Positions 51,039-59,802 of a stretch of DNA of 64,000 nt are shown one piece after another (the first letter of the stretch is position 1; each line of letters opens with the position of its first letter). The notes below the pieces were generated by a model. That model saw only the letters and a list, made by a program, of their open reading frames with translations. It had not been told where the DNA came from and did not search any database. The stretch comes from Pseudomonas lactis (GTDB lineage: Bacteria > Pseudomonadota > Gammaproteobacteria > Pseudomonadales > Pseudomonadaceae): positions 186,001 through 250,000 of the forward strand of contig NZ_JYLO01000009.1 in the NCBI RefSeq assembly GCF_001439845.1, read 5' to 3'. The position numbers and the translations under genes were made by a program.

Positions 51039-52133
51039 CTAAGCGCGTGATTTCTGAGGTTGGAGAGCAGAGGTCCGAGCATCGACATAGCGCTGCATGA
51101 TAGAAAGCACCATCGAGTTCAACGCTAGAATCTTCATCCCTCGCGTCACCGCCACGTACAGCAAATTCAACTCGTCATCTTTACGACCTTGATCGATATC
51201 GGGTGAAAGCGGATCAGCGCTAAAGTCGTCATACAGGCTGACAAAGTCCCACTCCAGCCCCTTGGCTTTGTGCCCAGTCGTGAGTGTCACGGTGGCGTCT
51301 AGCTCGTTATCTACCGAGCGGGAACGTAAGGTTTGGATCCGCTGGGGCAGGTCCGGATAGGCTGTAATAATCTTGATCGATCGCAACATCTCCGTATCCT
51401 GGCTTACCTCGGCTATTTCCACGTACTGTGAAAAGTCCCGGTAATCTCGCAACAGTCTGCGGTTCTGCACGTCCTGGTTACGGTTGCGGCTGAATAGGTA
51501 TAAATCTTCTAGGTCGCGTAACGAGTAGCTGTCGATACCGCCGACCCAGAAAATCTTGGGGTTTCTTGCGACCAGCTGCAGGGCGTTCTCGATGACGCCG
51601 ATCACGGTACGATGGATAAACGTGCGATGCGGTAGCTCTTCAGGCAGAGCCCGTTTAACCAGGGTGTTGCAACCTAACCCCTGCAGCTTTCGTGTCTCAC
51701 CCTTGTAAAAAAGAATGATGTTGGCCACATGCGCGACGGCAGGGCCGAAGCGAAAGCTTTGGGTCAGGTAGTGACGTTCAGCGTCGGCCATCCGGTCGCT
51801 GTTGAGCGCATCTTCTGCGCCGCGGAAGCGATAGATCTGCTGGTGGGGATCGCCGACTGCCACCTTGCGGACACGTTGTATTTTTACTATGTCGGCAATA
51901 ACTTGGTTCACGTCGCGTCTAACCGACGGTGCAACGATCCAGTATGTGAACGAGCCCCATGAAAGACAGGACACCGTTTCCCCTTTACGTGTTGCCGCTG
52001 ACCGAAAACTGACCCCGGCAGCAAGGCTTGCTTGGATCAGTCGTACTAGCTCGTCATGCAAATTGGGGAGTGTTACGTGCTGGTTGTACGAAACCTTGCT
52101 TGGAAAACGACGCATTCGATCCCGCGCTCTCAA
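51039..52133 (-). pseudogene. UvrD-type helicase, C-terminal remnant
   Basis: The open frame is 364 codons, but only its last ~290 look like a superfamily 1A helicase: motif III VAVGDPHQQIYRFRGAEDALN, motif IV LTQSFRFGP, motif V TTGHKAKGLEWDFVSL and motif VI LLYVAVTRG. Motif I is absent and motif II (normally DEAQ before VNQVIADI) is destroyed, so it cannot hydrolyse ATP as it stands. The first ~75 codons derive from a different helicase fragment (HDELVRLIQASLAAGV). Decayed fusion of two remnants. Confidence 0.75.
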
Positions 52134-52437
52134 TTGATGTCGGATAAACGTTGAAATTCGAGAAGTAGGAAATGATCCTCTTGCTCGAACGGTAATTCCG
52201 GGTAAGCGCCATTTCTCTTATCGGGATTCCAACCTCGGCACGAAAATCAGCCACCGGAACTGCGTAGCTACCGAGGGAGCCGCAGATAGTTTGGTTTGGA
52301 TCGCCGACGATGAAGGTCTTCGTTCGCCCCGCTCCGGCACGCAAAATAGTGGTAAGAAGGCCATACTGAATTGCTTCGTGTCCTGACACTCGTTTACCAG
52401 GACATATGAGAAAACCGGAGCGAGAGCTTCAGTTGCC
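52054..52437 (-). pseudogene. Second UvrD-type helicase remnant
   Basis: Starts mid-gene with APVFSYVLVNECQDTKQF (motif II, first Asp replaced by Asn), then shifts frame near 52370 into QYGLLTTILRAGAGRTKTFIVGDPNQTI (motif III) and LTRNYRSSKRIISYF (motif IV). A further shift near 52070 leads into HDELVRLIQASLAAGV, read within the neighbouring remnant. At least two frameshifts plus missing motif I: non-functional. Confidence 0.7.
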
Positions 52438-52842
52438 CTGCAGCTTCATACGCTGAAATAGAATGTCTGTGGACGATTTACTTGATGTCGCTGCAAAATT
52501 GTTAGAAAAATGTCGCGATCGGTGCGCATTCTTAACTGGACTCGACTCGAAAATGACGATGCTGTTTGTTTTTCTCCGGCTAATCCCGCCTAGTTTTGCC
52601 TCACCACCACCGTCCCGAATTATTTTACGAGCGCAGGAACCACATGCAAGTGGTCCAGTTTAAAACCTGAAAACCGATTGTGGATGGGAGCTTGTCTCGT
52701 GATGACGCTATCCTGGAACAACGCGCTGCATTGCCTTGACGCTACGGCCGGACTCGTTATGTTCCGGTTGAACTTATCGGATGCTGTCTGTCCCCTTCAT
52801 CGGGTTTGACTGTCAGTGCACATCTACAAGTGAGGTTAAAAC
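52438..52842. other. Intergenic region before the Ter cluster
   Basis: No convincing gene in either direction; short open frames here lack ribosome sites and protein-like composition. It separates the helicase remnants from the Ter operon and carries the candidate promoter at 52736-52763. Confidence 0.6.
52736..52763 (+). promoter_or_regulatory. Candidate promoter of the Ter-associated operon
   Basis: TTGACG at 52736-52741, 16 bp, then TATGTT at 52758-52763, about 80 bp before the first gene. Prediction only. Confidence 0.45.
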
Positions 52843-53841
52843 ATGATTTGGTTTCTCGAAGGGCAGTCTAGCCAGCGCGACATTATTCAAGGTGCGCGTG
52901 ATGCGCTGCCACCTGAAGTGAAAATTTTCGCCTCGCATCGCGACGATCGCCCTGAAATCACGGCCGGTGCAGATATGAGTTTCATTGAGCCTCGTGGTTC
53001 TGAAGATCGGATCTCGTGGGTGATTTCAACTGCGCGAACCTATGGCATTAAAGTAATCCTGGCAGGTCGATTGGGGGGGGTATTTGAGCAGGCTCGGGCT
53101 CGATTCGAGGAAGCTGGCCTGGTGCTGGTAACCGGTGGGACATCGATGCGTACCTTCGACCTCGTTGATGACAAGAGCAGGTTTACTGCTGAGGCAGAGC
53201 GTGCTGGCTTGGCTTGCGTGCCGGCGATTACTGCTACGAATACTGAGGAAATGTTTGCTGCTTACCAAACTCTTTTGGCATCGGGTGAGGTGTGCGTAAA
53301 ACCTTCAATCGGCATCTATGGTCAAGGCTTTTGGCGTTTCAAAGAGGGAACTGATTCCTTTCGCTGCTTCGCTGATCCCGATGCACGGGTTGCGAATTTC
53401 GCAACATACATGCGTGCTTACAGCGAAATCGCATCGCCGCCAGCGATGCTTGTAATGCCTTACATGCCCGGGAGCGAGTGTTCGGTCGATATGGTCTGCG
53501 AAGCTGGCCGAGCGATCGCGTTCGTGGCCCGGAGGAAGACCGGCGTCCATCAGATTTTTGAAAACGCTGGTGCAGCGGTTGAGCTTGCACTCAAAGCGGC
53601 CGAGCATTTCCAGTGTGACGGCATTGTGAATGTTCAGACAAAGGATGATGCGCAGTGTATACCCCACTTGTTGGAAATTAACCCGCGCTACTCTGGTGGC
53701 GTTGGTTATACCCGGGAGGCTGGCGTCAATTTGGCGGGTATATTTGCTACGCGCCGCCTGAATCTCCCTGAGCCAGCTACCGTTTGGCGGCCAGACGTAC
53801 GTGTGAAAGGGGTCACCGTTGCAGCTGTAGTGCCAAAATGA
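52843..53841 (+). CDS. ATP-grasp family ligase of the Ter-associated pathway
   Basis: 332 residues. ATP-grasp enzymes join a carboxylate to an amine or thiol using ATP. N-terminal Rossmann-like part, then the ATP-binding core: GEVCVKPSIGIYGQGFWRF (nucleotide-binding Lys), ECSVDMVCEAG and the metal-binding LLEINPRYSGGVGYT. First gene of the cluster. ATP-grasp genes of this kind sit with PRTase, HAD and CitE-like genes in other Ter loci, where a nucleoside-like product was predicted. Substrates unknown. Confidence 0.88.
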   Translation: MIWFLEGQSSQRDIIQGARDALPPEVKIFASHRDDRPEITAGADMSFIEPRGSEDRISWVISTARTYGIKVILAGRLGGVFEQARARFEEAGLVLVTGGTSMRTFDLVDDKSRFTAEAERAGLACVPAITATNTEEMFAAYQTLLASGEVCVKPSIGIYGQGFWRFKEGTDSFRCFADPDARVANFATYMRAYSEIASPPAMLVMPYMPGSECSVDMVCEAGRAIAFVARRKTGVHQIFENAGAAVELALKAAEHFQCDGIVNVQTKDDAQCIPHLLEINPRYSGGVGYTREAGVNLAGIFATRRLNLPEPATVWRPDVRVKGVTVAAVVPK

Positions 53842-53919
53842 CATCCTGAGGCATTGAGAAACCTGAAGTTTGGTACCATTGCAGCGCGGTGATTTTAGCA
53901 CTTAAGGAGTAATCAAGGA

Positions 53920-55059
53920 ATGATGGTGCTCGCGCCAGGCGCAAACACTGCGGTATCAAGTGCACGGAGTGAATGGACTCTGGAATGCGGGAACTCCTCG
54001 GCTTTCGGGGAGTACGCTGCGATTGCCATACTGCCGGTAAATGACAAACGCCAACCCACTGGTGAGGCTGCCCTATTTCAGACGTCACAGTCTTGGATGG
54101 AGTGGAGCGGCGACCAAGCAAAGGTTGGTTGTAAATTGAACTTGTCAGCCCTCCCGTCCGGTAGCGATCGGCTACTTCTCATCGCATACTCTTTTTCTGC
54201 AGCAGGACCGGTAAGCGATCTTCGTTCGTTGCACCTACTTGTTGACGAACAGATTGAATATAGGTTGGACCTTCGCGATAACGGTGAAGCGGCGATCATT
54301 ATCGGCGAATTCTACATCCGCAATCAGCAATGGAAGTTTCGCGCACTGGCTGAGGGTTCGGCTTATGGTTTAGCCGCTCTAGGCCGCCGCATCGGGATCG
54401 ATATTAATGACGCTCATCCAAAAGGGCGCAGTAGCTCTGCGGAGGCTGACCGCGCACGTACGGGCGCAACCGGCACTGGTTTCGCTGTTTCCCAGCACCA
54501 TGTGCTCACCTGTGCTCATGTAATCGAGGGCATGAGTGACATATTCATTTCCTCCTTTGAAGGTCGTTATCGTGCAGAGCCGGTCGTCGTTGATCAGCGT
54601 AATGACATCGCTCTCCTCAGAGTGATGGAGTCCCCTGTCCTCAGATCTGTCTCTTTTAAGGACGGCTCCGGCTGCGACTTGGGCGAATCTGTAGTCGCGC
54701 TGGGTTTCCCTATGTCGGGTTTCGCCGGCGGTGGTGTCCACGTGACCCAGGGCGGCGTGTCGGCGTTGTTTGGCCTGCATAACGATTCTAGCCTTCTACA
54801 ATTTACTGCGGCTATTCAACCTGGCTCTAGCGGATCTCCTTTATTTGATTCGACAGGCGCTGTTATCGGTTTGGTAACTTCTACAATGCCTGATGCTCAA
54901 AATATGAACTTTGCCGTTAAAGCGTCTTTGCTCCTCTCCTTTCTGGATGCGTGCCGCGTTGATGCAGTTCAAGCATCCAGCAGCAGGACGTTCACAACTG
55001 CTGAATTAGCACGTTCGGCCCAAGCATCTATGTGGCGCGTCGAAGCCAAGAATTTTTAG
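53920..55059 (+). CDS. TerD-like / trypsin-like serine protease fusion
   Basis: 379 residues. Residues 1 to ~165 are TerD-like: LNLSALPSGSDRLLLIAYSF, then GEFYIRNQQWKFRALAEGSAYGLAALGRRIGIDI, which closely parallels the end of the TerA N-terminal domain in this window. The Asp-rich calcium site seen in TerZ/TerD (DLDAS, GDNRTG) is missing. Residues ~185-350 are a trypsin/DegP-type protease with triad His200 (LTCAHVIEG), Asp229 (RNDIALL) and Ser304 (GSSGSP). No signal peptide is seen, so it should act in the cytoplasm. Ribosome site AAGGAG; start is ATG 53920 or the next codon. Confidence 0.88.
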   Translation: MMVLAPGANTAVSSARSEWTLECGNSSAFGEYAAIAILPVNDKRQPTGEAALFQTSQSWMEWSGDQAKVGCKLNLSALPSGSDRLLLIAYSFSAAGPVSDLRSLHLLVDEQIEYRLDLRDNGEAAIIIGEFYIRNQQWKFRALAEGSAYGLAALGRRIGIDINDAHPKGRSSSAEADRARTGATGTGFAVSQHHVLTCAHVIEGMSDIFISSFEGRYRAEPVVVDQRNDIALLRVMESPVLRSVSFKDGSGCDLGESVVALGFPMSGFAGGGVHVTQGGVSALFGLHNDSSLLQFTAAIQPGSSGSPLFDSTGAVIGLVTSTMPDAQNMNFAVKASLLLSFLDACRVDAVQASSSRTFTTAELARSAQASMWRVEAKNF

Positions 55060-55132
55060 CCCCTATTTTGACTTGAAAGCTGCGGAAGAGACGTTAGGTT
55101 ATCGACCTCACGCTACCCTAGGAATTTGTTTC

Positions 55133-56260
55133 ATGGAATGTAACGCAGTTAAACAAGCTCTAAGCGCACAACTGATGCGCGGGCGTCTCGATGTCACTGT
55201 CGATGCCACACATATCGACCCGGACTCCTTGTTCGGTTTTGCCGAGCGCCGTAATCCAAAGCGTGCGTTTCTTTTCGTGTCCAAAGTACTTGGTCGCCAC
55301 ATACCTGTGCGGCCTTCGATCATGAATTCAAGCTTCAATAGCCTCGCAGCACAAATTCCTGACGATCTGCCTGGGCCCGTACTCGTTATCGGCATGGCTG
55401 AAACAGCAGTTGGCCTGGGTGCTGGTGTGCATCGCGCATACAGCGCGACGCGGCCGGACACGGTTTATATGGTCAGCACACGCCACCCTACTGGCAATGA
55501 CCTGTTCACCCGTTTTGAAGAAGAACATAGCCACGCCAGTGCGCACCTCATTCATTTGCCGATCGATGCCGACGTTCGGGAAATGATGTTGAAGGCCCGT
55601 TCGCTAGTGCTGGTCGACGACGAAGCCTCGACGGGCAAAACCTTCATCAATCTTCACCGTGCGCTGGTCGATGCCGGCCTGACTTGGGTCGAGCGCGTGG
55701 TGACGTGCGTACTGACGGATTGGTCCGGCGATGCGGTGCGCAAAACCATCGGTGACTCTGCGCATCAGGTTTCGCTGTTGCAGGGGTCGTATACCTTCCA
55801 CGAGGACGCTGATGCGCCGCTGCCGGAAATGCCGGCCGTGGGCAGCATCGAGCCCGGAGAGTGGCCGTTGTCGGCGGAAAGCGATTGGGGGCGCCATGGT
55901 ATTCGCTGTGTAGAAGACACTTTGGCTCTCGATCTGAAAGTCAAAGCGGGTGAGCGCGTACTCGTGGTTGGTACCAGCGAATTCGTCTGGCGTCCGTTTT
56001 TGCTCGCCGAGCGCTTGGAGCGTGCTGGTGCTGATGTGCATTTCAGTTCGACTAGTCGCTCACCAATCGCACTGGGCCATGCCATCGGTCACGCGTTGTC
56101 GTTCGCGGACAACTACGGTCTCGGTATCCCCAACTTCCTCTACAATGTCAGACCAGGGCAATTTGATCGTGTCCTTATTTGCTCGGAAACACCTGAGCAG
56201 GCTGTGTCCGTCGCGCTGATTGAATCCCTGAGCGCGGAGGTGATTGTCGATGGTCAATAA
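55133..56260 (+). CDS. Phosphoribosyltransferase with C-terminal TRSP domain
   Basis: 375 residues from ATG 55133, preceded by AGGAA; an upstream TTG at 55073 lacks a ribosome site. N-terminal PRTase-I fold with the FAERRNPKRAFLFVSKVLGRHIPVRP segment and PRPP loop LVLVDDEASTGKTF. The C-terminal ~110 residues (LKVKAGERVLVVGTSEFVWRPFLLAERLE ... HALSFADNYGLGIPNFLYN) fit the TRSP domain found with these PRTases. Would attach a base or base-like group to phosphoribose. Overlaps the next gene by 11 nt. Confidence 0.88.
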   Translation: MECNAVKQALSAQLMRGRLDVTVDATHIDPDSLFGFAERRNPKRAFLFVSKVLGRHIPVRPSIMNSSFNSLAAQIPDDLPGPVLVIGMAETAVGLGAGVHRAYSATRPDTVYMVSTRHPTGNDLFTRFEEEHSHASAHLIHLPIDADVREMMLKARSLVLVDDEASTGKTFINLHRALVDAGLTWVERVVTCVLTDWSGDAVRKTIGDSAHQVSLLQGSYTFHEDADAPLPEMPAVGSIEPGEWPLSAESDWGRHGIRCVEDTLALDLKVKAGERVLVVGTSEFVWRPFLLAERLERAGADVHFSSTSRSPIALGHAIGHALSFADNYGLGIPNFLYNVRPGQFDRVLICSETPEQAVSVALIESLSAEVIVDGQ

Positions 56261-57008
56261 TCGCCCCCTCGCCCTGGTCGATCTCGACGACACCCTGTTC
56301 CAGACTGCTCGCAAAATGCCAGAAGGTTCTCAGCGGATTACTGCGACTCTCGATATCGAGGGTCAGCCCAATGGCTACATGAGTACGGTCCAACACTCCC
56401 TCGCCCAGTGGCTCCTGTCTACGACTGACGTGGTCCCAGTTACAGCGCGCAGCGTTGAAGCATTTAGTCGTGTGCAACTGCCTTTTATGCACGGTGCCGT
56501 CTGCTCCCATGGCGGCGTGATCCTTGGTGCTGATGGAAAGCTTGACGAGGAATGGCAAGCACGCATGAGCGATGTTCTTGCTGACTATCAGGCTCGCTTG
56601 CCAGGCCTCAGTGAAGCAACCCTCGCCATTGGCAAGGAACTGGGCATTTCCTTGCGCGGATGGGTTGTCGAGGAAGAAGGCCTGCGCCACTACGTAGTGA
56701 CCAAGCACAACGAATCCAATGATGAAGTCCTGCAGACGGTTCTCGCTGAAGTACAGGCCCGCGGTTTATTGGAAGGCATGCACATCCACGGAAATTCCAA
56801 CAACCTCGCGTTCTTGCCGCTGGGCCTGTCGAAGGTAGTGGCTGTTCAAGAATTGTTGCGCCGTGATCGTGAGGCCAATGGTGAGCGTCCGGTGCTGGGC
56901 TTTGGGGACAGCATCACTGACCTCGGTTTCATGCAGGAGTGCCATATGTGGGCGACCCCAGCGCGTAGCCAATTGGCCAAGCTCGTTGGAGGGAAGGTCC
57001 ATGACTAA
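56250..57008 (+). CDS. Cof-type HAD phosphatase
   Basis: 252 residues. HAD motif I LVDLDDTLFQT (Asp11, Asp13), motif II region VPVTARS, and motif IV GFGDSITDLGFM; a C2-type cap lies between. Probably dephosphorylates a small phosphorylated intermediate made by the adjacent PRTase. ATG 56250 overlaps the PRTase end, and its stop overlaps the next start by 8 nt. Confidence 0.88.
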   Translation: MVNNRPLALVDLDDTLFQTARKMPEGSQRITATLDIEGQPNGYMSTVQHSLAQWLLSTTDVVPVTARSVEAFSRVQLPFMHGAVCSHGGVILGADGKLDEEWQARMSDVLADYQARLPGLSEATLAIGKELGISLRGWVVEEEGLRHYVVTKHNESNDEVLQTVLAEVQARGLLEGMHIHGNSNNLAFLPLGLSKVVAVQELLRRDREANGERPVLGFGDSITDLGFMQECHMWATPARSQLAKLVGGKVHD

Positions 57009-58095
57009 GGCCATTGCGGGTCTGGTTACCGTGGGGAGCGGCAGCTATGCAGCAGATGATGTTCAGTTCCTGCTGCAGGCCGTTCAGATGGAGACCACTG
57101 ATGTCTTGGAGAAGGAGCGTCTGATTCAGTCGAAGCAGAAGCACTACTCCGAAATGATCAGCCTTGAGAGTGCGCCGACTGACGTGCACAAAGCCCTCTA
57201 CGAGCGCGCACTCGAACAAAACGGTACCCGCATGGCCATGGACGTTCAGTCCCTGGCGCTGGCGCTGAGCGAGGCATGCACGGGCCCGTCTATTGTGCTT
57301 GTGTCGTTCGTTCGTGCTGGCTTGCCGCTCGGCGTGTTATTGCGACGGGCCCTGCTAGATATGGGTCGAGATGCGCACCACTACGGAATCAGCATTGTCC
57401 GAGATCGAGGGATCGACAAAGTTGCCCTCGAGGCCATCATTCAGGGACATGGTTCCGAGAACGTCGTCTTCGTCGATGGCTGGACAGGGAAGGGCGCAAT
57501 CTCTGGCGAGATTCAGCGCAGCCTCAATGGCGACTCGCGCTTCCCTGAGGAACCCCGGCTTGTAGTGCTGGCAGATCCCTGCGGCCGGGCGTGGTTGTCC
57601 GCGTCGGCTGAAGACTGGGTTATCCCCTCCGGCATCCTTGGTGCGACGGTGTCTGGTCTGGTTTCGCGCTCCATATGGCCCGCAGATGGGGGCCTGCATG
57701 GTTGTGTGGTTTATGACCATCTGCGTGCGCACGATGTCACCCGCGAGTTCATCGAGCAGATCGAGGAGAAGCGAAAGGCGCTGGGGACGGTTCCTCAAGC
57801 CTCTCCATGGACCGATACCCAGCGCTTTGAACTGCAGGGTGCAGCTTCGCACGTAGTCAAATCGCTGGCCTCCCAGTTAGGCATTACCAATCACAATCGA
57901 GTTAAGCCTGGTATTGCCGAAGCAACCCGCGCGGTACTGCGTCGTGTACCGGATCACGTCTTGGTCCGCAGCCGTAGCGACAGTGATGTTCAGTTGCTCA
58001 TGCACCTGACTGAGGGCGCTGGGGTCGCTGTGGAAGAGGTGGGGGCTGCATTGGGCCCTTACCGGGCGGTAACTATCATTCGGAGTGTGAGCTGA
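57001..58095 (+). CDS. StiP family protein (PRTase-like with C-terminal Pelota-like domain)
   Basis: 364 residues. The family has been named cysteine protease StiP in databases, but the Ter comparative study treats the fold as a second PRTase-like enzyme with a Pelota-type RNA-binding domain. Visible: IVLVSFVRAGLPLGVLLRRALLD, VFVDGWTGKGAISGEI (PRPP-loop-like), LVVLADPCGRAWLSAS. The last ~85 residues (HNRVKPGIAEATRAVLRRVPDHVLVRS) fit the Pelota-like part. Coupled to both neighbours. Function not proven. Confidence 0.82.
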   Translation: MTKAIAGLVTVGSGSYAADDVQFLLQAVQMETTDVLEKERLIQSKQKHYSEMISLESAPTDVHKALYERALEQNGTRMAMDVQSLALALSEACTGPSIVLVSFVRAGLPLGVLLRRALLDMGRDAHHYGISIVRDRGIDKVALEAIIQGHGSENVVFVDGWTGKGAISGEIQRSLNGDSRFPEEPRLVVLADPCGRAWLSASAEDWVIPSGILGATVSGLVSRSIWPADGGLHGCVVYDHLRAHDVTREFIEQIEEKRKALGTVPQASPWTDTQRFELQGAASHVVKSLASQLGITNHNRVKPGIAEATRAVLRRVPDHVLVRSRSDSDVQLLMHLTEGAGVAVEEVGAALGPYRAVTIIRSVS

Positions 58096-59045
58096 TGAAA
58101 GTCCTTTCTCCTTATGCCCTGGGGGCAACGCTCTACATGCCGGCCACACGTCCGGATCTTCTGGATGTGGTTTTCCGCACAAAACTGCCAGAACTGCGTT
58201 CTTTGGTCGTGTGCCTTGAGGATGCGGTCGCGGAGATTGACGTCGACACGGCTTTGAGAAATCTGCATGGCCTGCTGACCGCAATCAACGAGCGCGGTGG
58301 GCGTCCGTCCGATGGTCCACTGCTGTTTGTTCGTCCCCGAGACTCGGTGATGGCTGCAGTGCTGAATGATTGGTCGTTGATGGCCCACGTTGATGGGTTC
58401 GTTGTGCCGAAATTGACCCTGCGCAACCTCGGGGAATGGGAACAGGCCGTTACAAACCCGGCGCTGTACCTTATGCCGACGCTGGAAACCACAGAGGTGT
58501 TCAACCCTGGTGCAATGGTCGAGTTGGGCCAGGCGCTGAAGGCGAACCTAAATCAGCGGATTATCGCCCTACGTATCGGTGGGAACGACCTGATGGGAAG
58601 TCTTGGACTTCGTCGGAATCCTGCAACAACGCTCTATAGCACCCCAATGGGCTACGTGATCCCAATGTTGGCAGGCGTCATGGGGTCCCAAGGTTTCGCA
58701 CTGACGGCACCAGTGTTCGAGCAACTCGCGACACCGCATTTGCTGATGGAGGAGCTTGAACTCGACATCGCCCATGGCTTGGTAGGGAAGACGGCGATTC
58801 ATCCATCGCAGATCAGCATGATCCAAGACACGTTGCGCGTAAGCCTCGAAGACCTCAACTGCGCGAAGATGATTGTCAGTGACGCTGCTCCGGCAGTGTT
58901 CAAGCACAACGATGCCATGTGCGAACCTGCGACCCATTACAAGTGGGCGGTCAACATCCTTGAACGAGCGAAGTGGCACGGGGTTCGGCAACCAGATGTA
59001 GGACCCATTGAGGCCCCTATCCGTTTGGCAGAGGCCGCGGGATGA
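58095..59045 (+). CDS. HpcH/HpaI aldolase / CitE-like lyase
   Basis: 316 residues. TIM-barrel CitE-type: SLVVCLEDAVAEIDVD (metal Glu/Asp), LLFVRPRDS, ALRIGGNDLMGSLGL, and KTAIHPSQI. Catalyses carbon-carbon bond cleavage or formation on a CoA ester or keto acid. A conserved partner of the ATP-grasp/PRTase set in Ter loci. Shares one base with the preceding stop (TGATG). Confidence 0.9.
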   Translation: MKVLSPYALGATLYMPATRPDLLDVVFRTKLPELRSLVVCLEDAVAEIDVDTALRNLHGLLTAINERGGRPSDGPLLFVRPRDSVMAAVLNDWSLMAHVDGFVVPKLTLRNLGEWEQAVTNPALYLMPTLETTEVFNPGAMVELGQALKANLNQRIIALRIGGNDLMGSLGLRRNPATTLYSTPMGYVIPMLAGVMGSQGFALTAPVFEQLATPHLLMEELELDIAHGLVGKTAIHPSQISMIQDTLRVSLEDLNCAKMIVSDAAPAVFKHNDAMCEPATHYKWAVNILERAKWHGVRQPDVGPIEAPIRLAEAAG

Positions 59046-59800
59046 CAATGGAATATGACGATGCTGGCGGGCAAAGGCGTCATGTGCTGTCGGTTTTTGA
59101 CTTCGACGGCACGCTGACCCGGCACGATAGCTTCGTTCCATTCCTGAAGTTTGCCTTTGGAACCCGGGAATTCAATCGACGTATTTTGCGGCTTGCCCTG
59201 CCAAGCGTTCGATACCTGGCTCGGCGTTTGAATCGTGATGAGTTGAAAGCACAGCTGATCAGCACGTTTCTTACAGGCGTAGAAACGAAATGGGTGCAGG
59301 AGCAGGCCGTGAAACTCTGCGGGTTATTTTGGGAACAGCTCATGCGCCCTTCAGGTTTAAAATCTGTCGCCGCCGAAGTAGAGGCGGGAGCAGTAGTTAC
59401 TCTCTGCTCCGCGTCCCCAGCGTTGGTTCTCCAGCCGTTTGCGGATCGACTTGGCATCAGGTTGATCGGCACCGAGCTTGAGGTAGTAGACGGTCTGTTG
59501 ACCGGGCGCATGACTGGCAACAACTGCAGATGCGAGAACAAAGTACTCAGGCTTGAGGCTGTGTACGGGCCACTGGACCTGTTCCGGGTTAAAGCATGGG
59601 GTGATACCCGCGGCGATTTCGAGTTGTTGGCTGCGGCCCAAGAAGCACACTGGCGACACTTTCATCCCGCATGGCGTCGTCTAGGCCTGCGGGCAAATAG
59701 AAGCGGGAATTCGGGTGTGCGCAATGTCGCGCAAGCCAACCTGCAAGTGACGATCAACCCTGATCGACACGCGAACACTGATGACCAACAAGGAGCGTAA
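59042..59800 (+). CDS. HAD-IB (phosphoserine phosphatase-like) hydrolase
   Basis: 252 residues. Motif I FDFDGTLTRHDSF (Asp20, Asp22), motif II TLCSASPALVLQPFAD, and DTRGDFELLAAA at motif IV. A polar ~45-residue C-terminal extension (WRRLGLRANRSGNSG ...) is unusual for HAD-IB enzymes. Second HAD phosphatase in the cluster, distinct from the Cof-type one. ATGA overlap with the lyase gene; 2 bp before terZ. Confidence 0.87.
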   Translation: MTMEYDDAGGQRRHVLSVFDFDGTLTRHDSFVPFLKFAFGTREFNRRILRLALPSVRYLARRLNRDELKAQLISTFLTGVETKWVQEQAVKLCGLFWEQLMRPSGLKSVAAEVEAGAVVTLCSASPALVLQPFADRLGIRLIGTELEVVDGLLTGRMTGNNCRCENKVLRLEAVYGPLDLFRVKAWGDTRGDFELLAAAQEAHWRHFHPAWRRLGLRANRSGNSGVRNVAQANLQVTINPDRHANTDDQQGA

Positions 59801-59802
59801 CC

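Noticed and set aside
52463..52663. 66-codon plus-strand reading frame between the helicase remnants and the Ter cluster
   Set aside because: No ribosome site, no protein-like composition and no recognisable motif; most likely chance.
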